In this document: in pieces, positions 34,759 through 46,351 of the stretch
Layout of the letters: each line of letters begins with the position of its first letter
Numbering within the stretch: position 1 is the first letter of the stretch
DNA from: Euonymus europaeus
Lineage: Eukaryota > Streptophyta > Magnoliopsida > Celastrales > Celastraceae
Length of the DNA stretch: 64,000 bases
Assembly (NCBI GenBank): GCA_963580455.1
Contig: OY756968.1
Location: 23,715,996-23,779,995 of the forward strand
Direction: 5' to 3'
The notes under the pieces: model-generated
What the model was told of the DNA's origin: nothing
Seen by the model: the letters and a program-made list of their open reading frames with translations, nothing else
Databases searched by the model: none
Made by a program: the position numbers and the translations under genes

Positions 34759-37097
34759 CTTTACGTAAACGGTTTTATGAATATCCGTTGACTCCGAGTT
34801 CTGAATTCGGTTATTTTTCTCTTGATTTCAGACTAATTTTCGAGCTCTACAATCCTGGCGTTTCGGATTTGGATTTTAGAACTCGTGGCTAGTAGGTCTG
34901 GTTTCACCTAGTTAGCCGCAAAATGTGGTTTCTTTACGTAAACGGTTTTATGAATATCCGTTGACTCCGAGTTCTGAATTCGGTGATTTTTAGCTTGATT
35001 TCATACTACTTTTCGAGCTCTACAATCCTGGAATTTTGGATTTGGATTTTAGAACTCGTGGCTAGTAGGTCTCGTTTAACCTAGTTAGCCGCAAAATGTG
35101 GTTTCTTTACGTAAACGGTTTTTTAAATATCCGTTGACTCCGAGTTCTGAATTTTGTGATTTTTAGCTTGATTTCACACTACTTTTCGAGCTATACAATC
35201 CTGGAGTTTCGGATTTGGATTTCAGAACTCGTGGCTAGTAGGTCTCGTTTAACCTAGTTAGCCGCAAAATGTGGTTTCTTTACGTAAACGGTTTTTTAAA
35301 TATCCGTTGACTCCGAGTTCTGAATTTTGTGATTTTTAGCTTGATTTCACACTACTTTTCGAGCTATACAATCCTGGAGTTTCGGATTTGGATTTCAGAA
35401 CTCGTGGCTAGTAGGTCTCGTTTCACCTAGTGGGCCGCGAAATGTGGTTTCTTTACGTAAACGGTTTTATGAATATCCGTTGACTCCGAGTTCTGAATTC
35501 GGTGATTTTTAGCTTGATTTCACACTACTTTTGGAGCTCTACAATCCTGGCCTTTCGGATTTTGATTTCAGAACTCGTGGCTAGTTGGTCTCGTTTCACC
35601 TAGTGGGCCACGAAATGTGGTTTCTTTACGTAAACGGTTTTATGAATATCCGTTGACTCCGAGTTCTGAATTCGGTGATTTTTAGCTTGATTTCACACTA
35701 CTTTTGGAGATCTACAATCCTGGCCTTTCGGATTTTGATTTCAGAACTCGTGGCTAGTTGGTCTCGTTTCACCTAGTGGGCCACGAAATGTGGTTTCTTT
35801 ACGTAAACGGTTTTATGAATATCCGTTGACTCCGAGTTCTGAATTCGGTGATTTTTAGCTTGATTTCACACTACTTTTTGAGCTCTACAATCCTGGCCTT
35901 TCGGATTTTGATTTCAGAACTCGTGGCTAGTTGGTCTCGTTTCACCTAGTTAGCCGCAAAATGTGGTTTCTTTACGTAAACGGTTTTATGAATATCCGTT
36001 GACTCCGAGTTCTGAATTCGGTGATTTTTAGCTTGATTTCACACTACTTTTCGAGCTCTAATATCCTGGCCTTTCGGATTTTGATTTCAGAACTCGTGGC
36101 TAGTTGGTCTCGTTTCACCTAGTTAGCCGCAAAATGTGGTTTCTTTACGTAAACGGTTTTATGAATATCCGTTGACTCCGAGTTCTGAATTCGGTGATTT
36201 TTAGCTTGATTTCACACTACTTTTCGAGCTCTAATATCCTGGCCTTTCGGATTTTGATTTCAGAACTCGTGGCTAGTAGGTCTCGTTTCACCTAGTTAGC
36301 CGCGAAATGTGGTTTCTTTACGTAAACGGTTTTATGAATATCCGTTGACTCCGAGTTCTGAATTAGGTGATTTTTTGCTTGATTTCGCACTACTTTTCGA
36401 GCTCTACAATCCTGCCGTTTCGGATTTTGATTTCAGAACTCGTGGATAGTAGGTCTCGTTTCACCTAGTTAGCCGCGAAATGTGGTTCCTTTACGTAAAC
36501 GGTTTTATGAATATCCGTTGACTCCGAGTTCTGAATTCGGTGATTTTTAGCTTGATTTCACACTATTTTTTGAGCACTACAATCCTGGCCTTTCAGATTT
36601 TGATTTCAGAACTCGTGGCTAGTAGGTCTCGTTTCACCTAGTTAGCCGCGAAATGTGGTTTCTTTAAGTAAACGGTTTTATGAATATCCGTTGACTCCGA
36701 GTTCTGAATTCGGTGATTTTTTGCTTGATTTCACACTACTTTTCGAGCTCTACAATCCTGCCATTTCGGATTTTGATTTCAGAACTCGTGGATAGTAGGT
36801 CTCGTTTCACCTTGGTGGCCGCGAAATGTGGTTTCTTTTCGTAAACGGTTTTATGAATATCCGTTGACTCCGAGTTCTGAATTCGGTGATTTTTAGCTTG
36901 ATTTCATACTACTTTTCGAGCTCTACAATCCTGGAATTTCGGATTTTGATTTAAGAACTCGTGGCTAGTAGGTCTCGTTTCACCTATTTAGCCGCGAAAT
37001 GTGGTTTCTTTACGTACATGGTTTTATGAATATCCGTTGACTCCGAGTTCTGAGTTCGGTGATTTTTAGCTTGATTTCACACTACTTTTCGAGCTCT
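34676..37097. repeat. 14-mer HOR, copy 2 (2422 bp)
   Basis: Essentially identical to copy 1; the only difference I noticed is GAATTCGGTG against GAATTTGGTG in the TTTTCGTAAACGG monomer. That implies over 99.8% identity by eye and a very recent amplification. Confidence 0.93.
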
Positions 37098-39692
37098 AAT
37101 ATCCTGGCCTTTCGGATTTTGATTTCAGAACTCGTGGCTAGTAGGTCTCATTTTACCTAGTTAGCCGCGAAATATGGTTTCTTTACGTAAACGGTTTTAT
37201 GAATATCCGTTGACTCCGAGTTCTGAATTCGGTTATTTTTCTCTTGATTTCAGACTAATTTTCGAGCTCTACAATCCTGGCGTTTCGGATTTGGATTTTA
37301 GAACTCGTGGCTAGTAGGTCTGGTTTCACCTAGTTAGCCGCAAAATGTGGTTTCTTTACGTAAACGGTTTTATGAATATCCGTTGACTCCGAGTTCTGAA
37401 TTCGGTGATTTTTAGCTTGATTTCATACTACTTTTCGAGCTCTAAAATCCTGGAATTTTGGATTTGGATTTTAGAACTCGTGGCTAGTAGGTCTCGTTTA
37501 ACCTAGTTAGCCGCAAAATGTGGTTTCTTTACGTAAACGGTTTTTTAAATATCCGTTGACTCCGAGTTCTGAATTTTGTGATTTTTAGCTTGATTTCACA
37601 CTACTTTTCGAGCTATACAATCCTGGAGTTTCGGATTTGGATTTCAGAACTCGTGGCTAGTAGGTCTCGTTTAACCTAGTTAGCCGCAAAATGTGGTTTC
37701 TTTACGTAAACGGTTTTTTAAATATCCGTTGACTCCGAGTTCTGAATTTTGTGATTTTTAGCTTGATTTCACACTACTTTTCGAGCTATACAATCCTGGA
37801 GTTTCGGATTTGGATTTCAGAACTCGTGGCTAGTAGGTCTCGTTTCACCTAGTGGGCCGCGAAATGTGGTTTCTTTACGTAAACGGTTTTATGAATATCC
37901 GTTGACTCCGAGTTCTGAATTCGGTGATTTTTAGCTTGATTTCACACTACTTTTGGAGCTCTACAATCCTGGCCTTTCGGATTTTGATTTCAGAACTCGT
38001 GGCTAGTTGGTCTCGTTTCACCTAGTGGGCCACGAAATGTGGTTTCTTTACGTAAACGGTTTTATGAATATCCGTTGACTCCGAGTTCTGAATTCGGTGA
38101 TTTTTAGCTTGATTTCACACTACTTTTGGAGATCTACAATCCTGGCCTTTCGGATTTTGATTTCAGAACTCGTGGCTAGTTGGTCTCGTTTCACCTAGTG
38201 GGCCACGAAATGTGGTTTCTTTACGTAAACGGTTTTATGAATATCCGTTGACTCCGAGTTCTGAATTCGGTGATTTTTAGCTTGATTTCACACTACTTTT
38301 TGAGCTCTACAATCCTGGCCTTTCGGATTTTGATTTCAGAACTCGTGGCTAGTTGGTCTCGTTTCACCTAGTTAGCCGCAAAATGTGGTTTCTTTACGTA
38401 AACGGTTTTATGAATATCCGTTGACTCCGAGTTCTGAATTCGGTGATTTTTAGCTTGATTTCACACTACTTTTCGAGCTCTAATATCCTGGCCTTTCGGA
38501 TTTTGATTTCAGAACTCGTGGCTAGTTGGTCTCGTTTCACCTAGTTAGCCGCAAAATGTGGTTTCTTTACGTAAACGGTTTTATGAATATCCGTTGACTC
38601 CGAGTTCTGAATTCGGTGATTTTTAGCTTGATTTCACACTACTTTTCGAGCTCTAATATCCTGGCCTTTCGGATTTTGATTTCAGAACTCGTGGCTAGTA
38701 GGTCTCGTTTCACCTAGTTAGCCGCGAAATGTGGTTTCTTTACGTAAACGGTTTTATGAATATCCGTTGACTCCGAGTTCTGAATTAGGTGATTTTTTGC
38801 TTGATTTCGCACTACTTTTCGAGCTCTACAATCCTGCCGTTTCGGATTTTGATTTCAGAACTCGTGGATAGTAGGTCTCGTTTCACCTAGTTAGCCGCAA
38901 AATGTGGTTTCTTTACGTAAACGGTTTTATGAATATCCGTTGACTCCGAGTTCTGAATTCGGTGATTTTTAGCTTGATTTCACACTACTTTTCGAGCTCT
39001 AATATCCTGGCCTTTCGGATTTTGATTTCAGAACTCGTGGATAGTAGGTCTCGTTTCACCTAGTTAGCCGCGAAATGTGGTTCCTTTACGTAAACGGTTT
39101 TATGAATATCCGTTGACTCCGAGTTCTGAATTCGGTGATTTTTAGCTTGATTTCACACTATTTTTTGAGCACTACAATCCTGGCCTTTCAGATTTTGATT
39201 TCAGAACTCGTGGCTAGTAGGTCTCGTTTCACCTAGTTAGCCGCGAAATGTGGTTTCTTTAAGTAAACGGTTTTATGAATATCCGTTGACTCCGAGTTCT
39301 GAATTCGGTGATTTTTTGCTTGATTTCACACTACTTTTCGAGCTCTACAATCCTGCCATTTCGGATTTTGATTTCAGAACTCGTGGATAGTAGGTCTCGT
39401 TTCACCTTGGTGGCCGCGAAATGTGGTTTCTTTTCGTAAACGGTTTTATGAATATCCGTTGACTCCGAGTTCTGAATTCGGTGATTTTTAGCTTGATTTC
39501 ATACTACTTTTCGAGCTCTACAATCCTGGAATTTCGGATTTTGATTTAAGAACTCGTGGCTAGTAGGTCTCGTTTCACCTATTTAGCCGCGAAATGTGGT
39601 TTCTTTACGTACATGGTTTTATGAATATCCGTTGACTCCGAGTTCTGAGTTCGGTGATTTTTAGCTTGATTTCACACTACTTTTCGAGCTCT
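37098..39692. repeat. 14-mer HOR, copy 3, expanded to 15 monomers
   Basis: It matches copies 1 and 2 but is 2595 bp long: TTCCTTTACG is at 34064, 36486 and 39081, so the last interval is 15 x 173. The extra monomer is at 38911-39083. A private change is CTAAAATCC for CTACAATCC at about 37441. The copy ends inside monomer 39603-39775, where GGAGTTTCGG replaces the CTAATATCC of the earlier junctions and the sequence resumes like 31472-32509. Confidence 0.92.
38911..39083. repeat. Extra monomer M226 in third 14-mer copy
   Basis: It is preceded by GCCGCAAAATG (as after 38219 or 38392), reads CTAATATCCTGGCC (as 38392 and 38565) and then GTGGATAG with GTTCC (as the GAATTAGGTG monomer in other copies). 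It is a composite of two neighbouring monomer types, so a simple single exchange does not explain it; duplication plus deletion, or gene conversion, would. Confidence 0.85.
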
Positions 39693-42600
39693 ACAATCCT
39701 GGAGTTTCGGATTTTGATTTCAGAACTCGTGGCTAGTAGGTCTCGTTTCACCTAGTTAGCCGCGAAATGTGGTTTCTTTCTGTAAACGGTTTTATGAATA
39801 TCCGTTGACTCCGAGTTCTGAATTCGGTGATTTTTAGCTTGATTTCATACTACTTTTCGAGCTCTACAATTCTGGCATTTCGGATTTTGATTTCAAAATT
39901 CGTGGCTAGTAGGTCTCGTTTCACCTAGTTAGCCGCGAAATGTGGTTTCTTTACGTAAACGGTTTTTTGAATATCCGTTGACTCCGAGTTCTAAATTCGG
40001 TTATTTTTATCTTGATTTCACACTAATTTTCGAGCTCTACAATCCTGTTCTTTCGGATTTTGATTTCAGAACTCGCGGCTAGTAGGTCTCGTTTCACCTA
40101 GTTAGCCGCGAAATGTTGTTTCTTTACGTAAACGGTTTTATGAATATCCGTTGACTCCGAGTTCTGAATTCGGTGATTTTTAGCTTGATTTCACACTACT
40201 TTTCGAGCTCTACAATACTGGCCTTTCGGATTTTGATTTCAGAACTCGTGGCTAGTAGGTCTCGTTTCACCTAGTTAGCCGCGAAATGTGGTTTCCTTAC
40301 GTAAACGGTTTTATGAATATCCGTTGACTCCGAGTTCTAAATTCGGTGATTTTTAGCTTGATTTCACACTACTTTTCGAGCTCTAATATCCTGGCCTTTC
40401 GGATTTTGATTTCAGAACTCGTGGCTAGTAGGTCTAATTTTACCTAGTTAGCCGCGAAATATGGTTTCTTTACGTAAACGGTTTTATGAATATCCGTTGA
40501 CTCCGAGTTCTGAATTCGGTTATTTTTCTCTTGATTTCATACTAATTTTCGAGCTCTACAATCCTGGCGTTTCGGATTTGGATTTTAGAACTCGTGGCTA
40601 GTAGGTCTGGTTTCACCTAGTTAGCCGCAAAATGTGGTTTCTTTACGTAAACGGTTTTATGAATATCCGTTGACTCCGAGTTCTGAATTCGGTGATTTTT
40701 AGCTTGATTTCATACTACTTTTCGAGCTCTACAATCCTGGAATTTTGGATTTTGATTTTAGAACTCGTGGCTAGTACGTCTCATTTCAGCTAGTTAGCCG
40801 CGAAATGTGGTTTCTTTACGTAAACGGTTTTTTAAATATCCGTTGACTCCGAGTTCTGAATTTTGTGATTTTTAGCTTGATTTCACACTACTTTTCGAGC
40901 TATACAATCCTCGTGTTTCGGATTTGGATTTCAGAACTCGTGGCTAGTAGGTCTCGTTTCACCTAGTGGGTCGCGAAATGTGGTTTCTTTACGTAAACGG
41001 TTTTATGAATATCCGTTGACTCCGAGTTCTAAATTCGGTGATTTTTAGCTTGATTTCACACTACTTTTCGAGCTCTACAATACTGGCCTTTCGGATTTTG
41101 ATTTCAGAACTCGTGGCTAGTAGGTCTCGTTTCACCTAGTTAGCCGCGAAATGTGGTTTCCTTACGTAAACGGTTTTATGAATATCCGTTGACTCCGAGT
41201 TCTAAATTCGGTGATTTTTAGCTTGATTTCACACTACTTTTCGAGCTCTAATATCCTGGCCTTTCGGATTTTGATTTCAGAACTCGTGGCTAGTACGTCT
41301 CGTTTTACCTAGTTAGCCGCGAAATATGGTTTCTTTACGTAAACGGTTTTATGAATATCCGTTGACTCCGAGTTCTGAATTCGGTTATTTTTCTCTTGAT
41401 TTCATACTAATTTTCGAGCTCTACAATCCTGGCGTTTCGGATTTGGATTTTAGAACTCGTGGCTAGTAGGTCTCGTTTCACCTAGTTAGCCGCGAAATGT
41501 GGTTTGTTTACGTAAACGGTTTTATGAATATCCGTTGACTTCGAGTTCTGAATTCGGTGATTTTTAGCTTGATTTCACACTACTTTTCGAGCTCTAATAT
41601 CCTGGAGTTTCGGATTTGGATTTCAGAACTCGTGGCTAGTAGGTCTCGTTTCACCTAGTGGGCCGCGAAATGTGGTTTCTTTATTTAAACAGTTTTATGA
41701 ATATCCGTTGACTCCGAGTTCTGAATTCGATGATTTTTAGCTTGATTTCACACTACTTTTCGAGCTCTACAATCCTGCCTTTTCGGATTTTGATTTCAGA
41801 ACTCGTGGATAGTAGGTCTCGTTTGGCCTAGTTAGCCGCGAAATGTGGTTTCTTTTCGTAAACGGTTTTATGAATATCCGTTGACTCCGAGTTCTGAATT
41901 CGGTGATTTTTAGCTTGATTTCATACTACTTTTCGAGCTCTACAATCCTGGAATTTTGGATTTTGATTTTAGAACTCGTGGCTAGTAGGTCTCGTTTAAC
42001 CTAGTTAGCCGCAAAATGTGGTTTCTTTACGTAAACGGTTTTTTAAATATCCGTTGACTCCGAGTTCTGAATTTTGTGATTTTTAGCTTGATTTCACACT
42101 ATTTTTCGAGCTATACAATCCTGGAGTTTCGGATTTGGATTTCAGAACTCGTGGCTAGTAGGTCTCGTTTCACCTAGTGGGCCGCGAAATGTGGTTTCTT
42201 TACGTAAACGGTTTTATGAATATCCGTTGACTCCGAGTTCTGAATTCGGTGATTTTTAGCTTGATTTCACACTACTTTTGGAGCTCTACAATCCTGGCCT
42301 TTCGGATTTTGATTTCAGAACTCGTGGCTAGTTGGTCTCGTTTCACCTAGTGGGCCACGAAATGTGGTTTCTTTACGTAAACGGTTTTATGAATATCCGT
42401 TGACTCTGAGTTCTGAATTCGGTGATTTTTAGCTTGATTTCACACTACTTTTGGAGCTCTACAATCCTGGCCTTTCGGATTTTGATTTCAGAACTCGTGG
42501 CTAGTTGGTCTCGTTTCACCTAGTGGGCCACGAAATGTGGTTTCTTTACGTAAACGGTTTTATGAATATCCGTTGACTCCGAGTTCTGAATTCGGTGATT

Positions 42601-43064
42601 TTTAGCTTGATTTCACACTACTTTTCGAGCTCCACAATCCTGGCGTTTCGGATTTTGATTTCAGAACTCGTGGCTAGTAGGTCTCGTTTCAACTAGTTAG
42701 CCGCGAAATGTTGTTTCTTTTCGTAAACGGTTTTATGAATATCCGTTGACTCCGAGTTCTGAATTCGGTGATTTTTAGCTTGATTTCATACTACTTTTTG
42801 AGCTCTACAATCCTGGAATTTTGGATTTTGATTTTAGAACTCGTGGCTAGTAGGTCTTGTTTAACCTAGTTAGCCGCGAAATGTGGTTTCTTTACGTAAA
42901 CGGTTTTATGAATATCCGTTGACTCCGAGTTTTGAATTCGGTTATTTTTTTAGCTTGATTTCACACTACTTTTCGAGCTATACAATCCTGGAGTTTCGGA
43001 TTTGGATTTCAGAACTCGTGGCTTGTAGGTCTCGTTTCACCTAGTGGGCCGCGAAATGTGGTTT
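39693..43064. repeat. Mosaic satellite region M230-M249
   Basis: M230-M235 (39603-40640) follow 31472-32509, 47 monomers away. M236-M240 mix GGTTTTTTAAAT with CCTCGTGTTTCGG and AGTGGGTCGCG, AATACTGG and TTCCTTACG. M241-M242 revert to edge-like types (AGTGGGCC; GAATTCGATG with GTGGATAG and GTTTGGCC), M241 ending in TTTATTTAAACAG. M245-M246 (42198-42543) are a TTTTGGAG / GGGCCACG pair. M247 introduces GAGCTCCAC with ATGTTGTTTC. No fixed period is apparent. Confidence 0.8.
42890..43064. repeat. 175-bp monomer M249 (+2 bp)
   Basis: Same GGTTATTTTTTTAGC insertion and AGTTTTGAATTC as 24377-24551, but its right half is a different type (GAGCTATAC, GGAGTTTCGG, GCTTGTAGG, AGTGGGCC). It is the hybrid left edge of the long-range duplicate that follows. 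Confidence 0.9.
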
Positions 43065-44448
43065 CTTTACGTAAACGGTTTTATGAATATCCGTTGACTC
43101 CGAGTTCTGAATTCGGTGATTTTTAGCTTGATTTCATACTACTTTTCGAGCTCTACAATCCTGGAATTTTGGATTTTGATTTTAGAACTCGTGTCTAGTA
43201 GGTCTCATTTCACCTAGTTAGCCGCGAAATGTGGTTTCTTTACGTAAACGGTTTTTTAAATATCCGTTGACTCCGAGTTCTGAATTTTGTGATTTTTAGC
43301 TTGATTTCACACTACTTTTCGAGCTATACAATCCTCGCGTTTCGGATTTGGATTTCAGAACTCGTGGCTAGTAGGTCTCGTTTCACCTAGTGGGTCGCGA
43401 AATGTGGTTTCTTTACGTAAACGGTTTTATGAATATCCGTTGACTCCGAGTTCTAAATTCGGTGATTTTTAGCTTGATTTCACACTACTTTTCGAGCTCT
43501 ACAATCCTGGAGTTTCGGATTTGGATTTCAGAACTCGTGGCTAGTAGGTCTCGTTTCACCTAGTTATCCACGAAATGTGGTTTCTTTACGTAAACGGTTT
43601 TATGAATATTCTTTGACTCCGAGTTCTGAATTCGGTGATTTTTAGCTTTATTTCACACTACTTTTCGAGCTCTACAATCCTGGCCTTTCGGATTTTGATT
43701 TCATAACTCGTGGCTAGTAGGTCTCGTTTCACCTAGTTAGCCGCGAAATGTGGTTTCTTTACGTAAACGGTTTTATGAATATCCGTTGACTCCGAGTTCT
43801 GAATTCGGTGATTTTTAGCTTGATTTCACACTACTTTTCGAGCTCTAATATCCTGGCCTTTCGGATTTTGATTTCAGAACTCGTGGCTAGTAGGTCTCGT
43901 TTTACCTAGTTAGCCGCGAAATATGATTTCTTTACGTAAACGGTTTTATGAATATCCGTTGACTCCGAGTTCTGAATTCGGTTATTTTTCTCTTGATTTC
44001 ATACTAATTTTCGAGCTCTACAATCCTGGCGTTTCAGATTTGGATTTTAGAACTCGTGGCTAGTAGGTCTGGTTTCACCTAGTTAGCCGCGAAATGTGGT
44101 TTCTTTACGTAAACGGTTTTATGAATATCCGTTGACTCCGAGTTCTGAATTCGGTGATTTTTAGCTTGATTTCATACTACTTTTCGAGCTCTACAATCCT
44201 GGAATTTCGGATTTTGATTTCAGAACTCGTGGCTAGTAGGTCTCGTTTCACCTAGTTAGCCGCGAAATGTGGTTTCTTTACGTACATGGTTTTATGAATA
44301 TCCGTTGACTCCGAGTTCTGAGTTCGGTGATTTTTAGCTTGATTTCACACTACTTTTCGAGCTCTACAATCCTGGAGTTTCGGATTTTGATTTCAGAACT
44401 CGTGGCTAGTAGGTCTCATTTCACCTAGTTAGCCGCGAAATGTGGTTT
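43065..44448. repeat. Long-range duplicate block, copy 2 (M250-M257)
   Basis: Eight monomers matching 24552-25935. Differences seen: TTATCCACG for TTAGCCACG near 43565, ATATTCTTTG for ATATCCTTTG near 43610, and GGTCTCATTTC for GGTCTCGTTTC near 44417. The homology continues loosely to 45140 with types also found at 23685-24376. Confidence 0.9.
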
Positions 44449-46351
44449 CTTTCTGTAAACGGTTTTATGAATATCCGTTGACTCCGAGTTCTGATTTCGG
44501 TGATTTTTAGCTTGATTTCATATTACTTTTCGAGCTCTACAATCCTGGCATTTCGGATTTTGATTTCAAAATTCGTGGCTAGTAGGTCTCGTTTCACCTA
44601 GTTAGCCGCGAAATGTGGTTTCTTTACGTAAACGGTTTTTTGAATATCCGTTGACTCCGAGTTCTAAATTCGGTTATTTTTATCTTGATTTCACACTAAT
44701 TTTCGAGCTCTACAATCCTGGCCTTTCGGATTTTGATTTCAGAACTCGCGGCTAGTAGGTCTCGTTTCACCTAGTTAGCCGCGAAATGTGGTTTCTTTAC
44801 GTAAACGGTTTTATGAATATCCGTTGACTCCGAGTTCTGAATTCGGTGATTTTTAGCTTGATTTCACACTACTTTTCGAGCTCTACAATACTGGCCTTTC
44901 GGATTTTGATTTCAGAACTCGTGGCTAGTAGGTCTCGTTTCACCTAGTTAGCCGCGAAATGTGGTTTCCTTACGTAAACGGTTTTATGAATATCCGTTTA
45001 CTCCGAGTTCTAAATTCGGTGATTTTTAGCTTGATTTCACACTACTTTTCGAGCTCTAATATCCTGGCCTTTCGGATTTTGATTTGAGAACTCGTGGCTA
45101 GTAGGTCTCGTTTTACCTAGTTAGCCGCGAAATGTGGTTTCTTTACGTAAACGGTTTTATGAATATCCGTTGACTCCGAGTTCTGAATTCGGTGATTTTT
45201 TGCTTGATTTCACACTACTTTTCGAGCTCTATAATCCTGCCGTTTCGGATTTTGATTTCAGAACTCGTGGATAGTAGGTCTCGTTTCACCTAGTTAGCCG
45301 CGAAATGTGGTTTCTTTTCGTAAACGGTTTTATGAATATCCGTTGACTCAGAGTTCTGAATTCGGTGATTTTTAGCTTGATTTCACACTACTTTTCGAGC
45401 TCCACAATCCTGGCGTTTCGGATTTTGATTTCAGAACTCGTGGCTAGTAGGTCTCGTTTCACCTAGTTAGACGCGAAATGTTGTTTCTTTACGTAAACGG
45501 TTTTATGAATATCCGTTGACTCCGAGTTCTGAATTCAATGATTTTAAGCTTGATTTCACACTAATTTTTGAGCTCTACAATCCTGGAGTTTTGGATTTGG
45601 ATTTCAGAACTCGTGACTAGTAGGTCTCGTTTCACCTAGTTAGCCGCGAAATGTGGTTTCTTTACGTAAACGGTTTTTTAAATATCCGTTGACTCCGAGT
45701 TCTGAATTTTGTGATTTTTAGCTTGATTTCACACTACTTTTCGAGCTCCACAATCCTGGCATTTCGGATTTTGATTTCAGAACTCGTGGCTAGTAGGTCT
45801 CGTTTCACCTAGTTAGACGCAAAATGTTGTTTCTTTACGTAAACGGTTTTATGAATATCCGTTGACTCCGAGTTCTGAATTCGTTGATTTTTAGCTTGAT
45901 TTCACACTACTTTTCGAGCTCTACAATCCTGGCGTTTCGGATTTTGATTTCAGAACTCGTGGATAGTAGGTCTCATTTCACCTAGTTAGCCGGTAAATGT
46001 GGTTTCTTTACGTAAACGGTTTTATGAATATCCGTTGACTCAGAGTACTGAATTCGGTGATTTTTTGCTTGATTTCACACTACTTTTCGAGCTCCACAAT
46101 CCTGGCATTTCGGATTTTGATTTCAGAACTCGTGACTAGTAGGTCTCGTTTCACCTAGTTAGCCGCGAAATGTGGTTTCTTTACGTAAACGGTTTTATGA
46201 ATATCCGTTGACTCCGAGTTCTGAATTCGGTGATTTTTAGCTTGATTTCACACTACTTTTTGAGCTATACAATCCTGGAGTTTCGGATTTGGATTTCAGA
46301 ACTCGTGGCTAGTAGGTCTCGTTTCACCTAGTGGGCCGCGAAATGTGGTTT
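44449..46351. repeat. Mosaic satellite region M258-M268
   Basis: Mixed types: TTCTGTAAACGG with CTGATTTCGG; GGTTTTTTGAAT; AATACTGG; TTCCTTACG with CCGTTTACTCC; GATTTTTTGC with CTATAATCC; GAGCTCCAC with TTAGACGCG and ATGTTGTTTC; GAATTCAATG with TTTTAAGC and GTGACTAG; and GCCGGTAAATG. Many of these types are the raw material of the 12-mer to the right. Confidence 0.8.
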
